Positions 1 through 7,695 are shown, numbered from the stretch's first letter. The stretch: 17,188 nucleotides of DNA from DAOPXV01 sp035352535 (GCA_964545075.1 CAZJFS010000088.1:1-17188), one strand, 5' to 3'. Notes: generated by a model from the sequence alone, not told the origin. Made by a program: numbers and translations.

Positions 1-319
1 AAAGCAGTATCTTCTGGATCTTATCGGCGACCCTTCCCATTTTCGTCTCTTCCGCGGACTCGCGCGCCATCATTTCAGCGTTTTTTATAGCAGCTTCGCG
101 AATCGCCGAAATTATTTCATGCCTTTTCTGGAGCGGCACCTTCTTATATTCCCGATATGCAAGCGAAGCCGCGCGCACCGCGTCAGCGACATTCTGAAAA
201 ATACCGCCGGCAGGCGACAAAGACACGGCGGTTGCGCCATGGCCTCTTACGGGACCTACATTCATTTTTTTTATGACATCCTCGACTATTTTCTGGATCT
301 GCTGTTCATTTGGAAACAT
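1..319 (-). CDS. CoA-acylating aldehyde dehydrogenase, BMC-associated (PduP/EutE-like), N-terminal part
   Basis: This gene is cut by the left edge; only about the first 106 residues are present. The ATG at 319-317 has a GAGG Shine-Dalgarno sequence a few bases upstream. The protein starts with a short amphipathic helix (residues 3-19, FPNEQQIQKIVEDVIKKMN) and a linker, the layout of BMC encapsulation peptides. Next comes the start of an aldehyde dehydrogenase fold: AVRAASLAYREYKKVPLQKR, then a helix with AIKNAEMMARESAEETKMGR, as in PduP/EutE enzymes. These enzymes oxidise an aldehyde to acyl-CoA inside a microcompartment. The gene lies 79 bp downstream of the BMC-P gene and is probably in the same operon as pduL, which uses the acyl-CoA product. 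The catalytic cysteine and NAD site lie outside the window. The family call rests on the N-terminus plus the neighbours; the substrate cannot be told. Confidence 0.85.
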   Translation of the reverse strand, partial: MFPNEQQIQKIVEDVIKKMNVGPVRGHGATAVSLSPAGGIFQNVADAVRAASLAYREYKKVPLQKRHEIISAIREAAIKNAEMMARESAEETKMGRVADKIQKILL

Positions 320-398
320 TATCGTTCCTCGCTTTCACCTGATATTAAAAAAATGGTATATTCGTCATTCGATATATTTAAATTAGCTTAACCTCAAA

Positions 399-692
399 TT
401 AAAGCAGTTTTTGTTCTTCCGCCTGGCCCTTCATATGAAGCGAATCTATAATTCCGACTATGGCCGCGTCAACCGGCTTTCCTTCCGTCCGTTTGGTAGC
501 GCGCGCGGAAGATCCTGAAACGACCAGCACGAACTCATTGGCGCCGGCTCCGACGGCGTCGACGGCGACAAGATAATTCGCGGTAGGCTTAAGTTCCACC
601 GTATATTGCTGAACGATCAAAAGCTTCATGCCGACAAGGCCTTCATCTTTTTTCGTGGCGACTATGGTACCGGCAATCTTTCCAAGAATCAA
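399..692 (-). CDS. eutN: BMC-P microcompartment vertex protein (EutN/CcmL family)
   Basis: A 97-residue protein of the EutN/CcmL (Pfam EutN_CcmL) family, whose pentamers cap the vertices of bacterial microcompartment shells. The opening (ILGKIAGTIVATKKDEGLVG followed by MKLLIVQ) is the family's usual first beta strands. The later stretches LVAVDAVGAGANEFVLVVSG and SSARATKRTEGKPVDAAIVG are its usual conserved core, with the GAG turn and the closing AAIVGIID strand. Length matches the family. The start is TTG at 692-690, preceded by GAAAGGCGG at normal distance; the next in-frame ATG would remove the conserved first strand. The gene begins 25 bp after pduL ends and precedes the aldehyde dehydrogenase, so the three look co-transcribed. 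No BMC-H or BMC-T shell gene is visible here, so the rest of the shell must be encoded further left or elsewhere. Confidence 0.95.
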   Translation of the reverse strand: MILGKIAGTIVATKKDEGLVGMKLLIVQQYTVELKPTANYLVAVDAVGAGANEFVLVVSGSSARATKRTEGKPVDAAIVGIIDSLHMKGQAEEQKLL

Positions 693-717
693 TGTTTTAA
701 CCGCCTTTCAATAAAAA

Positions 718-1323
718 CTATCTTATTATCTGACCGAGAGTACCGTTTTTAACATTCGCGGCGTTTATTTCATCCAGGTCGATATGCATATCGAGCGCGT
801 ATTCGTCATGCACGCGTATAAGAACATTGTGCATGGTGATACCGCGTTCGCCGTCTATGCGGACGGAAACCTTATCTTTGTCTTTATATCCGAACCTTTT
901 TGCTTCGGAGGTATGCATGTGAATATGGCGCGCCGCTACGATCGCGCCTTCGTTGATTTTAACGCGGCCGGCCGGACCGACGATTTCAAGGCCAGGAGTG
1001 CCGGCTATATCCCCGGAATTTCTGACCTTTATCTCGATGCCGAGCGAATAGCAGTCGGAAGCCAGAAGTTCTACCTGCGTTTTTCCACGAACAGGCCCGA
1101 GTATTCTTAGCCCGTCCTTCTCGCCTTTAGGCCCTACTATTTTAACGCATTCTTTAGCCGCGAACTGCCCCGGCTGCGAAAGGTCCTTCATCGATTGAAG
1201 CTGATAACCTTTTCCAAAAAGAACTTCAAGATGTTCGGGACTAACGTGTAAATGCCTGTTTGAGCCTGAAACGGGGACTTGGTTCTCCTCGACAAGTTTA
1301 TTCAGATCGTAATTGTAAACCAT
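718..1323 (-). CDS. pduL: PduL-type phosphate acyltransferase (phosphotransacylase)
   Basis: PduL converts acyl-CoA plus phosphate to acyl-phosphate and CoA, recycling CoA inside a microcompartment and feeding acetate-kinase-type ATP formation. It has two PduL halves with zinc-binding histidine motifs: SNRHLHVS at residues 21-28 (H24, H26) and RHIHMH at 132-137. The repeated GPRG-like turns (LGPVRGKTQVEL, IVGPAGRVKI) are also typical. With the ATG at 1323 the protein has 201 residues. A TTG at 1335 would add four residues, but it sits almost on top of the possible Shine-Dalgarno AGAAAG, so ATG is preferred. The segment before the first domain is short (about 15 residues), shorter than the helix of Salmonella PduL, so its targeting peptide may be reduced. 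It is first in the BMC operon, about 36 nt after the predicted transcription start. Confidence 0.95.
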   Translation of the reverse strand: MVYNYDLNKLVEENQVPVSGSNRHLHVSPEHLEVLFGKGYQLQSMKDLSQPGQFAAKECVKIVGPKGEKDGLRILGPVRGKTQVELLASDCYSLGIEIKVRNSGDIAGTPGLEIVGPAGRVKINEGAIVAARHIHMHTSEAKRFGYKDKDKVSVRIDGERGITMHNVLIRVHDEYALDMHIDLDEINAANVKNGTLGQIIR

Positions 1324-1366
1324 TAGAATCGCCAATCTTTCTATAATAAATTTTTTATTTTGTATA

Positions 1367-1396
1367 ATTATATATTAACTGATGTTAAATTGTCAA
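1367..1396 (-). promoter_or_regulatory. Sigma70-type promoter of the BMC operon
   Basis: On the minus strand a perfect TTGACA (1396-1391) and a perfect TATAAT (1372-1367) are separated by 18 bp. The predicted start near 1360 gives a leader of about 36 nt before pduL. It lies between the terminator of the upstream gene and pduL, so the BMC genes appear to form a separate transcription unit. No clear operator is seen around it. Confidence 0.8.
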
Positions 1397-1406
1397 TTTT
1401 ATTTTT

Positions 1407-1453
1407 AAAAAAAAGATCATCCAACCTGCAAAAGGCCGGATGATCTTTTTTTA
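1407..1453 (-). terminator. Rho-independent terminator of the debranching enzyme gene
   Basis: An inverted repeat pairs 1407-1422 with 1438-1453: GATCATCC against GGATGATC, flanked by A and T runs of about eight. The loop contains a small inner CCT/AGG pairing. On the minus strand it lies just after the stop codon of the GH13 gene and ends in a U tract. Because of the A/T symmetry it could also work on the other strand. Confidence 0.9.
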
Positions 1454-1471
1454 GTTAAAATTAATCGGCAG

Positions 1472-3793
1472 CTATTTTTTTCTGGTAAGTATCACGCCGG
1501 TTATCGCGGGAACACCATAATCGCCTTTAGCGGTGCCAAGCGAACCGTCAAAAGCCACTTTGGTGCCGTTACAAAGTATCGTCCAATCTTTGTCGTCGGG
1601 AAGCGGAAATGATATCGAATTATTTTGATCACCGTTCAAAAGAACGATTACATCGGAATCCTTTCCGAAAAGCTGATATCCGATACCGTTAGTATTCTGA
1701 GTAAGTATAAATTTTATATCTTTGTCAGTAAGAGGCTTATTGTAATGGAACTGCGGAAAGCTCTTCCTTATTTTAACGAGGCCCGCGAAGAAATTGAAAG
1801 CTTCCTTGTTTTTTGATTTCAAAGACCAGTTAATGTAATTGGTATCATTATCCTGATCGTATGAGTTATCATTTCCGAACTTGGTTTTCAAAAATTCCTG
1901 GCCTTCGTGAAGCATCGGTATGCCCTGTGACGTCAAAACCGCCATGCCGCCAAGCATAGCTATTTTCTGATTGCCGCCGCAGAAATCCATCATGGTAGCA
2001 TTGTCATGGCATTCTATAAAATTGACGGTCTCGGTCGGCTTAGCGGTCCACCAGTAACATGTTCCGCAAAGGACCGTCATCATGTTGTCACGGTTGCCTT
2101 TTCCAGTTATGAAATTTTTAACGTTATTTTTATAATCGTCATTCCATTTCGCCCACCTGGTGCCTCTGAAATCGCCCTTGCTCCATTGGTTTCTATTCCA
2201 ATCGGCGGCCCATGGTTCGGCTATGAGTATGACGTTTTTAGGAAGTGTATTATTTATAGCCATCATCGTATCTTTATCGATTATCGTAGCAAGATCGAAC
2301 CTGAACCCATCCACGTGATATTCAGTGGCCCAATACATAAGCGTATCTAAAACATAACGGCGGCCGAGTTCGCTGTCAGTCCTGAACTCGTTTCCGCAAC
2401 CCGTGCCGTTCCAGTAAAAACGGGGGTCTGCGCAAAGCCTGTAATAAGCCTTGTTATCGATGCCCTTAAAATTGAATGAAGGCCCCTGTTCGTTTCCTTC
2501 GGCCGTATGATTATAAACCACGTCAAGAATAACGGCTATACCGTTTTTGTGCAACCCGTCTATAAGTTTTTTAAGCTCTTTTACCTGTTTGCCGTCGGAA
2601 TCCGTTGCATACGATGCTTCGGGAGCCATGAAGTGGGTCGTCATGTAACCCCAGTGATTAACGCCCGAAGGAGCAGCCTTGTTATCGAATTCGTGAACCG
2701 GAAGCAGCTCTACCGAATTAACGCCAAGCTGTTTTAAGTGGCCGAGGACCTTATCTGAATCTTCGCCTTCCAGAAGCCCGAGATATTTCCCTTTATTTGC
2801 GGCATTAACCCCGGCGGATGAATGCGCAGTATAATCTTTTATATGCATCTCATATACTATTATATCTTCAGGAGATGGCGTTTTAAAGCCGCTGTCGGTC
2901 CAATTAAAGGTCGTATCGACAACAATGCTTTTCCCGTAACTTCCGACATTGGCATATGCATAGGGATCTGAAAGAAGGTTTTCAGGATTGAAAAATTCGC
3001 CGGGACCTTTAGGACCGTCAACTTTAAAACCGTAAAATTTTCCGATCAGTTTCTGGTTAAAGGCGAGATACCATACTCCTTCAGCAGTTTTTTTCATTTC
3101 AAATTCTTTTCCCGCTTTATCCGCTTCGGCATCAAAAAGAACCAGCTTCACGGAAGTAGCGCGAGGCGCGTTCAGCGCAAACGTGGTCGTGGCAGACGCC
3201 GCATAATAGTTGGCGCCAAGTTTTAATTTTTCTGACGAGCGCGCCTGAGATTTTACGGCCTTATTAGAATCGGAAGCTGATTTTGAAACAAGCTGAGAAG
3301 AAACTTCGCTGGCAAGGGATGCTTTTTGCGAATTAAGTTGTTTTAAAGATGAACCGATTTTATTAGATACCATTACAAGTTCGGTTTCATCTGGCTGCTG
3401 TGCGATAAGGAACCTGGTTTTTTCGTTTAAAAGTTTTAAAGTTTTAACCGACGCCAGAACATATGGAAGTTTTTTATTCGTTTCGGAAAAAGAGTTGACC
3501 GTTTCAACTATGTAATTTAATTGTTGCGGGGTATTAACGCTTTCAATGAACGCTTTTATCTCGGAAAAACTTACTTCCTCGATCTTTGAAAATGCTGCAT
3601 CTGAAAGCTGTTCTAAATCACGTCCATCTGAATTTTCAAGAACATTGCGGCAGGACTGGGAAATGTCGCGCGCCAGATTATCCAGGGACTTCGTGAAACC
3701 ATCTGACTGAACCTGAGCTGATAACGACACGGTTAAATTGAATAAAAACAAAAAAGCCACGAACAAAACAAGCAATCTTCTTTTTAAAACCAT
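1472..3793 (-). CDS. Exported GH13 alpha-glucan debranching enzyme (isoamylase/GlgX/pullulanase group)
   Basis: A 773-residue glycoside hydrolase of family 13 that should cut alpha-1,6 branches of starch, glycogen or pullulan. Residues 1-26 form a Sec signal peptide (KRR, hydrophobic core, cleavage after LSA). Residues 30-190 are helical, Ser/Lys/Glu-rich and not recognised. Residues 191-300 look like a CBM48/E-set beta-sandwich. The catalytic barrel runs from about 312 to 680: YEMHIKDYT (314-322), NHWGY (379-383), region I DVVYNH (424-429), region II DGFRFD with nucleophile D500, region III IAEPW with acid E526, and region IV ECHDN with D597. A C-terminal beta domain ends at 773. The FKGIDN and NGTGCGN stretches resemble isoamylase/GlgX more than classic type I pullulanase. 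The ATG follows a strong GGGGAGG site. GlgX is normally cytoplasmic, so an exported form points to use of external or periplasmic glucan. The exact substrate is open. Confidence 0.9.
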   Translation of the reverse strand: MVLKRRLLVLFVAFLFLFNLTVSLSAQVQSDGFTKSLDNLARDISQSCRNVLENSDGRDLEQLSDAAFSKIEEVSFSEIKAFIESVNTPQQLNYIVETVNSFSETNKKLPYVLASVKTLKLLNEKTRFLIAQQPDETELVMVSNKIGSSLKQLNSQKASLASEVSSQLVSKSASDSNKAVKSQARSSEKLKLGANYYAASATTTFALNAPRATSVKLVLFDAEADKAGKEFEMKKTAEGVWYLAFNQKLIGKFYGFKVDGPKGPGEFFNPENLLSDPYAYANVGSYGKSIVVDTTFNWTDSGFKTPSPEDIIVYEMHIKDYTAHSSAGVNAANKGKYLGLLEGEDSDKVLGHLKQLGVNSVELLPVHEFDNKAAPSGVNHWGYMTTHFMAPEASYATDSDGKQVKELKKLIDGLHKNGIAVILDVVYNHTAEGNEQGPSFNFKGIDNKAYYRLCADPRFYWNGTGCGNEFRTDSELGRRYVLDTLMYWATEYHVDGFRFDLATIIDKDTMMAINNTLPKNVILIAEPWAADWNRNQWSKGDFRGTRWAKWNDDYKNNVKNFITGKGNRDNMMTVLCGTCYWWTAKPTETVNFIECHDNATMMDFCGGNQKIAMLGGMAVLTSQGIPMLHEGQEFLKTKFGNDNSYDQDNDTNYINWSLKSKNKEAFNFFAGLVKIRKSFPQFHYNKPLTDKDIKFILTQNTNGIGYQLFGKDSDVIVLLNGDQNNSISFPLPDDKDWTILCNGTKVAFDGSLGTAKGDYGVPAITGVILTRKK

Positions 3794-3863
3794 ATTCCCT
3801 CCCCAAACTTACAAATAATATATTTCTTTAATCTAAAAAAACAATTTTTTTTATTACATATTG

Positions 3864-3892
3864 ATTATACTAAATAAAAATTCGCTTGTAAA
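3864..3892 (-). promoter_or_regulatory. Sigma70-type promoter of the debranching enzyme gene
   Basis: The minus strand carries TTTACA (3892-3887), a 17-bp spacer and a perfect TATAAT (3869-3864). The transcription start would be near 3857, giving a leader of about 64 nt before the ATG at 3793. It is back to back with the promoter at 4004-4032, with about 110 bp between the two -35 elements. No operator was recognised. Confidence 0.8.
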
Positions 3893-4003
3893 GGTTCGTC
3901 TGAATATTTTTCGATTTTTTTTATTTCAGGGAATATCCTAGGTAAATTAAGCTAAACTAGAGGTAAAAACAACAAAAAATAAGAAGTGACGTTTATAATT
4001 TAT

Positions 4004-4032
4004 TTGACAAATTTTTAAAAGTTTGATATATT
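4004..4032 (+). promoter_or_regulatory. Sigma70-type promoter of the parvulin-type chaperone gene
   Basis: TTGACA (4004-4009), a 17-bp spacer and TATATT (4027-4032) match the consensus closely. The start would be near 4039, giving a leader of about 60 nt. The Shine-Dalgarno AAGGGAG at 4080-4086 is 12 nt from the ATG, somewhat longer than usual. Confidence 0.8.
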
Positions 4033-4098
4033 CACCCCGTCTTATATTAGGTAGCAATAAAAAAATAAATAAAAATTCGAAGGGAGAAATATTCAAAC

Positions 4099-7000
4099 AT
4101 GCACAAGGGTTCAATATTCTTCTCAAAGAGCAACATTATCGTCAAAGTGGTCATCTGGGCAGTAGTCGCGGCTTTCGTTCTTTCGGTATTCATTTTCGCG
4201 GGTACTTTCAACTTAAATCAGAAACAAGCAGCGGACATCAAGGAAAAAGAACTTGCCGAAATGAATAAACGGCAGGTAAACGCCGAGGACAGAAATAAGG
4301 TCCTTGCGTCTATCGCCGGAACGACGACTTCCGAAAACGTCAACGTAACCGTTGGAGACTTTTTTCAGATCCTTCACAATCAGGACGAACAGTATCAGAA
4401 ATTTTACTCAACCAAAACTCAGCGCGAAAATCTTCTTGAAAAAATCATAGAAGCCAAAATCGTCGAACAGAAAACCAAAAGCATAGTTATTTTACCTGCC
4501 GACTACGAAGAAGAGATCAATAAAATAGCGGCTACATTCCCGTCCAGACAGGTTTTCGACGAACAAATGAAACAGCGCGGAATGACACGCGAACGCCTTG
4601 AAGAATATTTCAGGTCCAAGATTCAGGAAAAGAAATTAAAGGAACAGCTTTCAAAACCACGCGATGTAGCTGAAACCCTTCTCAAGGAATACTATGAAAA
4701 AAATAAAGCCGAATTTACCGAGATGAAAAAGCTTCCTGGCGGAACCACGGAAACAGCCATGGTTAAGGAATTCAACGAAGTAAAAGACGCTATACGCGAC
4801 AAGCTTTTAAAAGAGGTCAGCGACGCCGAAATTCAGAAATACTACAACGAACACCTCGGTCAGTTTAAAAATCCGGTAAGCGTAAAGCTGGCTCATATCT
4901 TTATAAAATCAGACTCGGCAGCGATCAAGGAATCCATAAAACCTACCGAAGAAGAGCTCAAGAAATTTTACGACTTCAACAAAACCAAATATAAAACGAC
5001 CCGTTCGTTCGAAGTTAAAACAATATTAAAACGTTTTGACAACAAAGAAATGCGCGATATGATAACAGTTTCCGACTCGGAAGCTGTTGAATTCCACGCG
5101 AAAAACCCCGTAAAATTCCAGAAAAGGGCCCACGCGGACATAAAAAACATCCTCATAGACCCGAAAGCCCAGCACAGAGTTGACGCTCTCAAACCGTCTG
5201 AGCATGAACTTCGCGCCTTCTACGATGAGACCGCCGAAGTAAAGGCTTCGCACATATTAGTAGACAGCGAAACTCTGGCCATTGAATTAAAGAAAAAAAT
5301 CGATAGCGGAGCGAAACTCGAAGAACTCGCCGCCGCCAACTCGAAATGCCCTTCAAAGGACAAGGGCGGCGACCTGGGTTATTTCAAACATAACGGTTCA
5401 ATGGTAAAAGAATTCGAGGACGTAGCTTTTAAACTTAAGCTCAACGAAGTATCGGCTCCGGTAAAAACTCAGTTCGGCTGGCACATCATCAAAGTAACGG
5501 ACCAGAAAAAAGCCTATGAAAAAGCTTTTGAAGAAGTCACAGCTGAAGTTAAAACCGCTTATACGACTAAAAAGCTGGAAGATAACGCTAAAAAGCTCGC
5601 TGAAGAAATATCCGAAAGAATAAAGAAAGGCGAAAATTTCGCCGACGTAGCGAAAAAGGAATCCGACGCCGCTTCTAAAAACAACGGCGGCGTTCTTGGA
5701 ATCGTCTATCAGGACAATAAAACGCCTATCGAAAACATCGACAAACTCACTGGCGAGATAGCTATAAACGGCACGGTAATGCCTCAGATATTAGGCGGCG
5801 CATTCGATCAGGCTCTCAAGGAAAACACTCCTTCCGCTCCTATACGCACATCTCTCGGATATCACGTTATAATGGTTTCCAACAGAGTCGAAGCCACTCC
5901 GAGACCTCTCGCCGAATGTAAAAATGAAGTCGTTGATGAAATTAAAAATGATATAATGATAAATAAGATCGAAAAGTTAATGACGGAACTTAAAAACAAA
6001 GTCAAGAACGGATATTCTTTCGAAACGTCATCAAAAGAATTTTCAGACGCTCCCGGCGCCAAAGACGGCGGCCAGCTTCTTACAATATATCTCGGCGAAG
6101 CGCCCAAAGATTACGACAAGTCCAAACTCGCAGGCACTCTCACTGAAAAAGCCTCGGATCAGCTCACCCCTGAAATAATTGAATCCCTCAACAAGATCAC
6201 ATATGAAAAAGAAACTTCCGACGTTATAAAGCTTCCATTCGGAATGGCTTTTGTAAAAGTCGAAAAAATAAACGAACCTACTTTCAAAAAATATGAGGAC
6301 GTAAAAGACGTAATAACCGAAGAATACAAAAAACAGAAAGCCGAAGAACTGATAGCTAAAAAACTTGGCGAGGCTTCTGAAAAAGCTAAAAAAGGCGAAG
6401 ATTTCGCTGGTTTAGCCAAACAGTACTCCGAAGGCGCCACAAAGGATAACGGCGGCGAAGCCGGCGAATTCATGAAGGGCGAAGCTCCGAAAGATAAGAC
6501 GGTCGCTGAAAAACTCAAAGGCGAAATATTCATGCCATGGGGAACTATGGATCCCGTCGTCGAGGAAACGATATTCGAACTTTCGACAGGCGAAGTTTCA
6601 GCGGTTGTAAAATCATCTCTCGGTTCGCATGTTTTTAAGGTGCTTGATAAAAACGAGAACAGCTACAAGCCTTTCGACGAAGTAAAAGCTAAAATAAAGA
6701 CCATACTCACAAGAGGCTCGCTCGTAACCGAAGAAGAAATCAAGAAATACTACGAAGAGCATAAAAGCGAATATGTCTCCAAAGAACGCGTAAAAACCAG
6801 AATAATAACCGTCGAAACGCAGGCCGAAGCGGAAAAGATACATACCGACATAACCCAGAATAAAAAAGATTTCGCGGCAATGGCTTCCGAATTCTCGAAA
6901 GATCTCGCGACAAAATCAAAGGGCGGAGACATGGGTTACATCGTCCGCGGCCAGGTCACGGCTGAACTTGAAAATGCGGCATTCACACTTCCCGTAGGTT

Positions 7001-7227
7001 CAGTATCCAGCGTATTCAAAACCAACGCGGGCTTCAACATAATCCAGGTCACCGAAAAAGAGCCCACGAAAACGACGTCGCTCGATGAAAAGAAAGCCGA
7101 GATCAAGGACATACTCATAAGCCCGAAACAAAATGAGATACTTCAGGAACACATCACCGAGCTTAAGAACACTCTTAAGATCAGCCGCAAGAAGGACAAT
7201 TTCCACCTTCTTACAAAATACGAATAA
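4099..7227 (+). CDS. Membrane-anchored SurA/PrsA-type peptidyl-prolyl isomerase with five tandem parvulin-like domains
   Basis: A 1042-residue parvulin (PpiC/rotamase) protein, expected to help exported proteins fold outside the cytoplasmic membrane. One N-terminal membrane segment (about 14-36) anchors it. Residues 80-185 resemble a SurA N-terminal chaperone domain. Three short segments (239-270, 281-312, 323-355) look like the linker plus first strand of a parvulin unit without the rest. Five fuller units follow: about 380-468, 497-597, 624-725, 753-850 and 897-986. The first is canonical: KASHILV (H385), KCPSKDKGGDLGYF, and FGWHII (H462). Unit 2 keeps GYHVI and unit 4 GSHVF. Unit 3 (GMAFV) and unit 5 (GFNII) lack the closing histidine, and only unit 1 has SHIL, so probably only unit 1 is a good catalyst. 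The protein is very rich in Lys and Glu. SurA has two parvulin domains and PpiD and PrsA one, so five is unusual. Confidence 0.92.
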   Translation: MHKGSIFFSKSNIIVKVVIWAVVAAFVLSVFIFAGTFNLNQKQAADIKEKELAEMNKRQVNAEDRNKVLASIAGTTTSENVNVTVGDFFQILHNQDEQYQKFYSTKTQRENLLEKIIEAKIVEQKTKSIVILPADYEEEINKIAATFPSRQVFDEQMKQRGMTRERLEEYFRSKIQEKKLKEQLSKPRDVAETLLKEYYEKNKAEFTEMKKLPGGTTETAMVKEFNEVKDAIRDKLLKEVSDAEIQKYYNEHLGQFKNPVSVKLAHIFIKSDSAAIKESIKPTEEELKKFYDFNKTKYKTTRSFEVKTILKRFDNKEMRDMITVSDSEAVEFHAKNPVKFQKRAHADIKNILIDPKAQHRVDALKPSEHELRAFYDETAEVKASHILVDSETLAIELKKKIDSGAKLEELAAANSKCPSKDKGGDLGYFKHNGSMVKEFEDVAFKLKLNEVSAPVKTQFGWHIIKVTDQKKAYEKAFEEVTAEVKTAYTTKKLEDNAKKLAEEISERIKKGENFADVAKKESDAASKNNGGVLGIVYQDNKTPIENIDKLTGEIAINGTVMPQILGGAFDQALKENTPSAPIRTSLGYHVIMVSNRVEATPRPLAECKNEVVDEIKNDIMINKIEKLMTELKNKVKNGYSFETSSKEFSDAPGAKDGGQLLTIYLGEAPKDYDKSKLAGTLTEKASDQLTPEIIESLNKITYEKETSDVIKLPFGMAFVKVEKINEPTFKKYEDVKDVITEEYKKQKAEELIAKKLGEASEKAKKGEDFAGLAKQYSEGATKDNGGEAGEFMKGEAPKDKTVAEKLKGEIFMPWGTMDPVVEETIFELSTGEVSAVVKSSLGSHVFKVLDKNENSYKPFDEVKAKIKTILTRGSLVTEEEIKKYYEEHKSEYVSKERVKTRIITVETQAEAEKIHTDITQNKKDFAAMASEFSKDLATKSKGGDMGYIVRGQVTAELENAAFTLPVGSVSSVFKTNAGFNIIQVTEKEPTKTTSLDEKKAEIKDILISPKQNEILQEHITELKNTLKISRKKDNFHLLTKYE

Positions 7228-7241
7228 AGGATGAAATAAAT

Positions 7242-7278
7242 AAAAAAAGGCAGGCGTTTTTAATGCCCGCCTTTTTTT
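7242..7278 (+). terminator. Rho-independent terminator after the parvulin-type chaperone gene
   Basis: GGCAGGC (7249-7255) pairs with GCCCGCC (7265-7271) with one A/C mismatch. The hairpin is flanked by A7 and followed by T7 (7272-7278). It begins 14 nt after the chaperone stop codon and ends only about 10 nt before the rqcP ATG. Confidence 0.88.
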
Positions 7279-7288
7279 ATTGAAGAAT

Positions 7289-7549
7289 ATGAGACTTGAT
7301 AAATTTCTAAAACTTTACAAAATAATCAAAAGGCGGACCATGGCGCATGACGTTTGCGGCGAAGGTTTCGTTCACGTCAACGGCCGGCCCGCCAAAGCCG
7401 GAAAAGAGCTGCGTGAAAACGACGTTGTAACGGTCAATTACGCCGAAGACGGGAAAGCGACCGTCGTCAAAATACTCAAGCTGCGCGATGGCAACGTAGT
7501 TTCACCCGCCGACATCGAAGTCGCCGAGGAAGACCTGCCTAAAAAATAA
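7289..7549 (+). CDS. rqcP: S4-domain RNA-binding protein, RqcP (YabO) family
   Basis: An 86-residue S4-domain protein. The start MRLDKFLKLYKIIKRRTMAH, then VCGEGFVHVNGRPAKAGKEL and the strand RENDVVTVNY, match the RqcP/YabO group (Hsp15-like S4 fold). In Bacillus, RqcP binds the stalled 50S subunit with RqcH and tRNA and supports C-terminal alanine tailing in ribosome-associated quality control. The ATG at 7289 puts the family's usual MRLDKFL at the N-terminus; an upstream in-frame TTG at 7280 would add three residues and directly abut the terminator U-tract. Only a weak GAAG precedes the ATG. No separate promoter is seen between the terminator and the gene, so expression may depend on read-through or on a promoter inside the preceding gene. 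The C-terminus is acidic (ADIEVAEEDLP). Confidence 0.88.
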   Translation: MRLDKFLKLYKIIKRRTMAHDVCGEGFVHVNGRPAKAGKELRENDVVTVNYAEDGKATVVKILKLRDGNVVSPADIEVAEEDLPKK

Positions 7550-7642
7550 AACGGCACGTCTCGAAACCATACTCCACTGCACTCGTTCGCGAGATGAGCC
7601 GCTAACCATGATTTTAAAAAGCGTCAAAACATTTTCCGCTCT

Positions 7643-7695
7643 AAAAAAAGACAGCCATGAAAATTCCGGAACCGGTCGTTTCATGGCTGTTTTAA
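7643..7695. terminator. Bidirectional terminator between rqcP and hsp20
   Basis: ACAGCCATGAAA (7651-7662) pairs perfectly with TTTCATGGCTGT (7679-7690). The loop holds a further CCGG/CCGG pairing. An A7 run lies on the left and a T-rich run on the right, so it serves both the plus-strand rqcP and the minus-strand hsp20. The preceding 7550-7642 holds nothing else that can be recognised. Confidence 0.88.

Noticed and set aside
119..391. Plus-strand open frame of 90 codons at the left end
   Set aside because: It lies antisense to the aldehyde dehydrogenase start and the intergenic gap, has low-complexity sequence and no recognisable domain.
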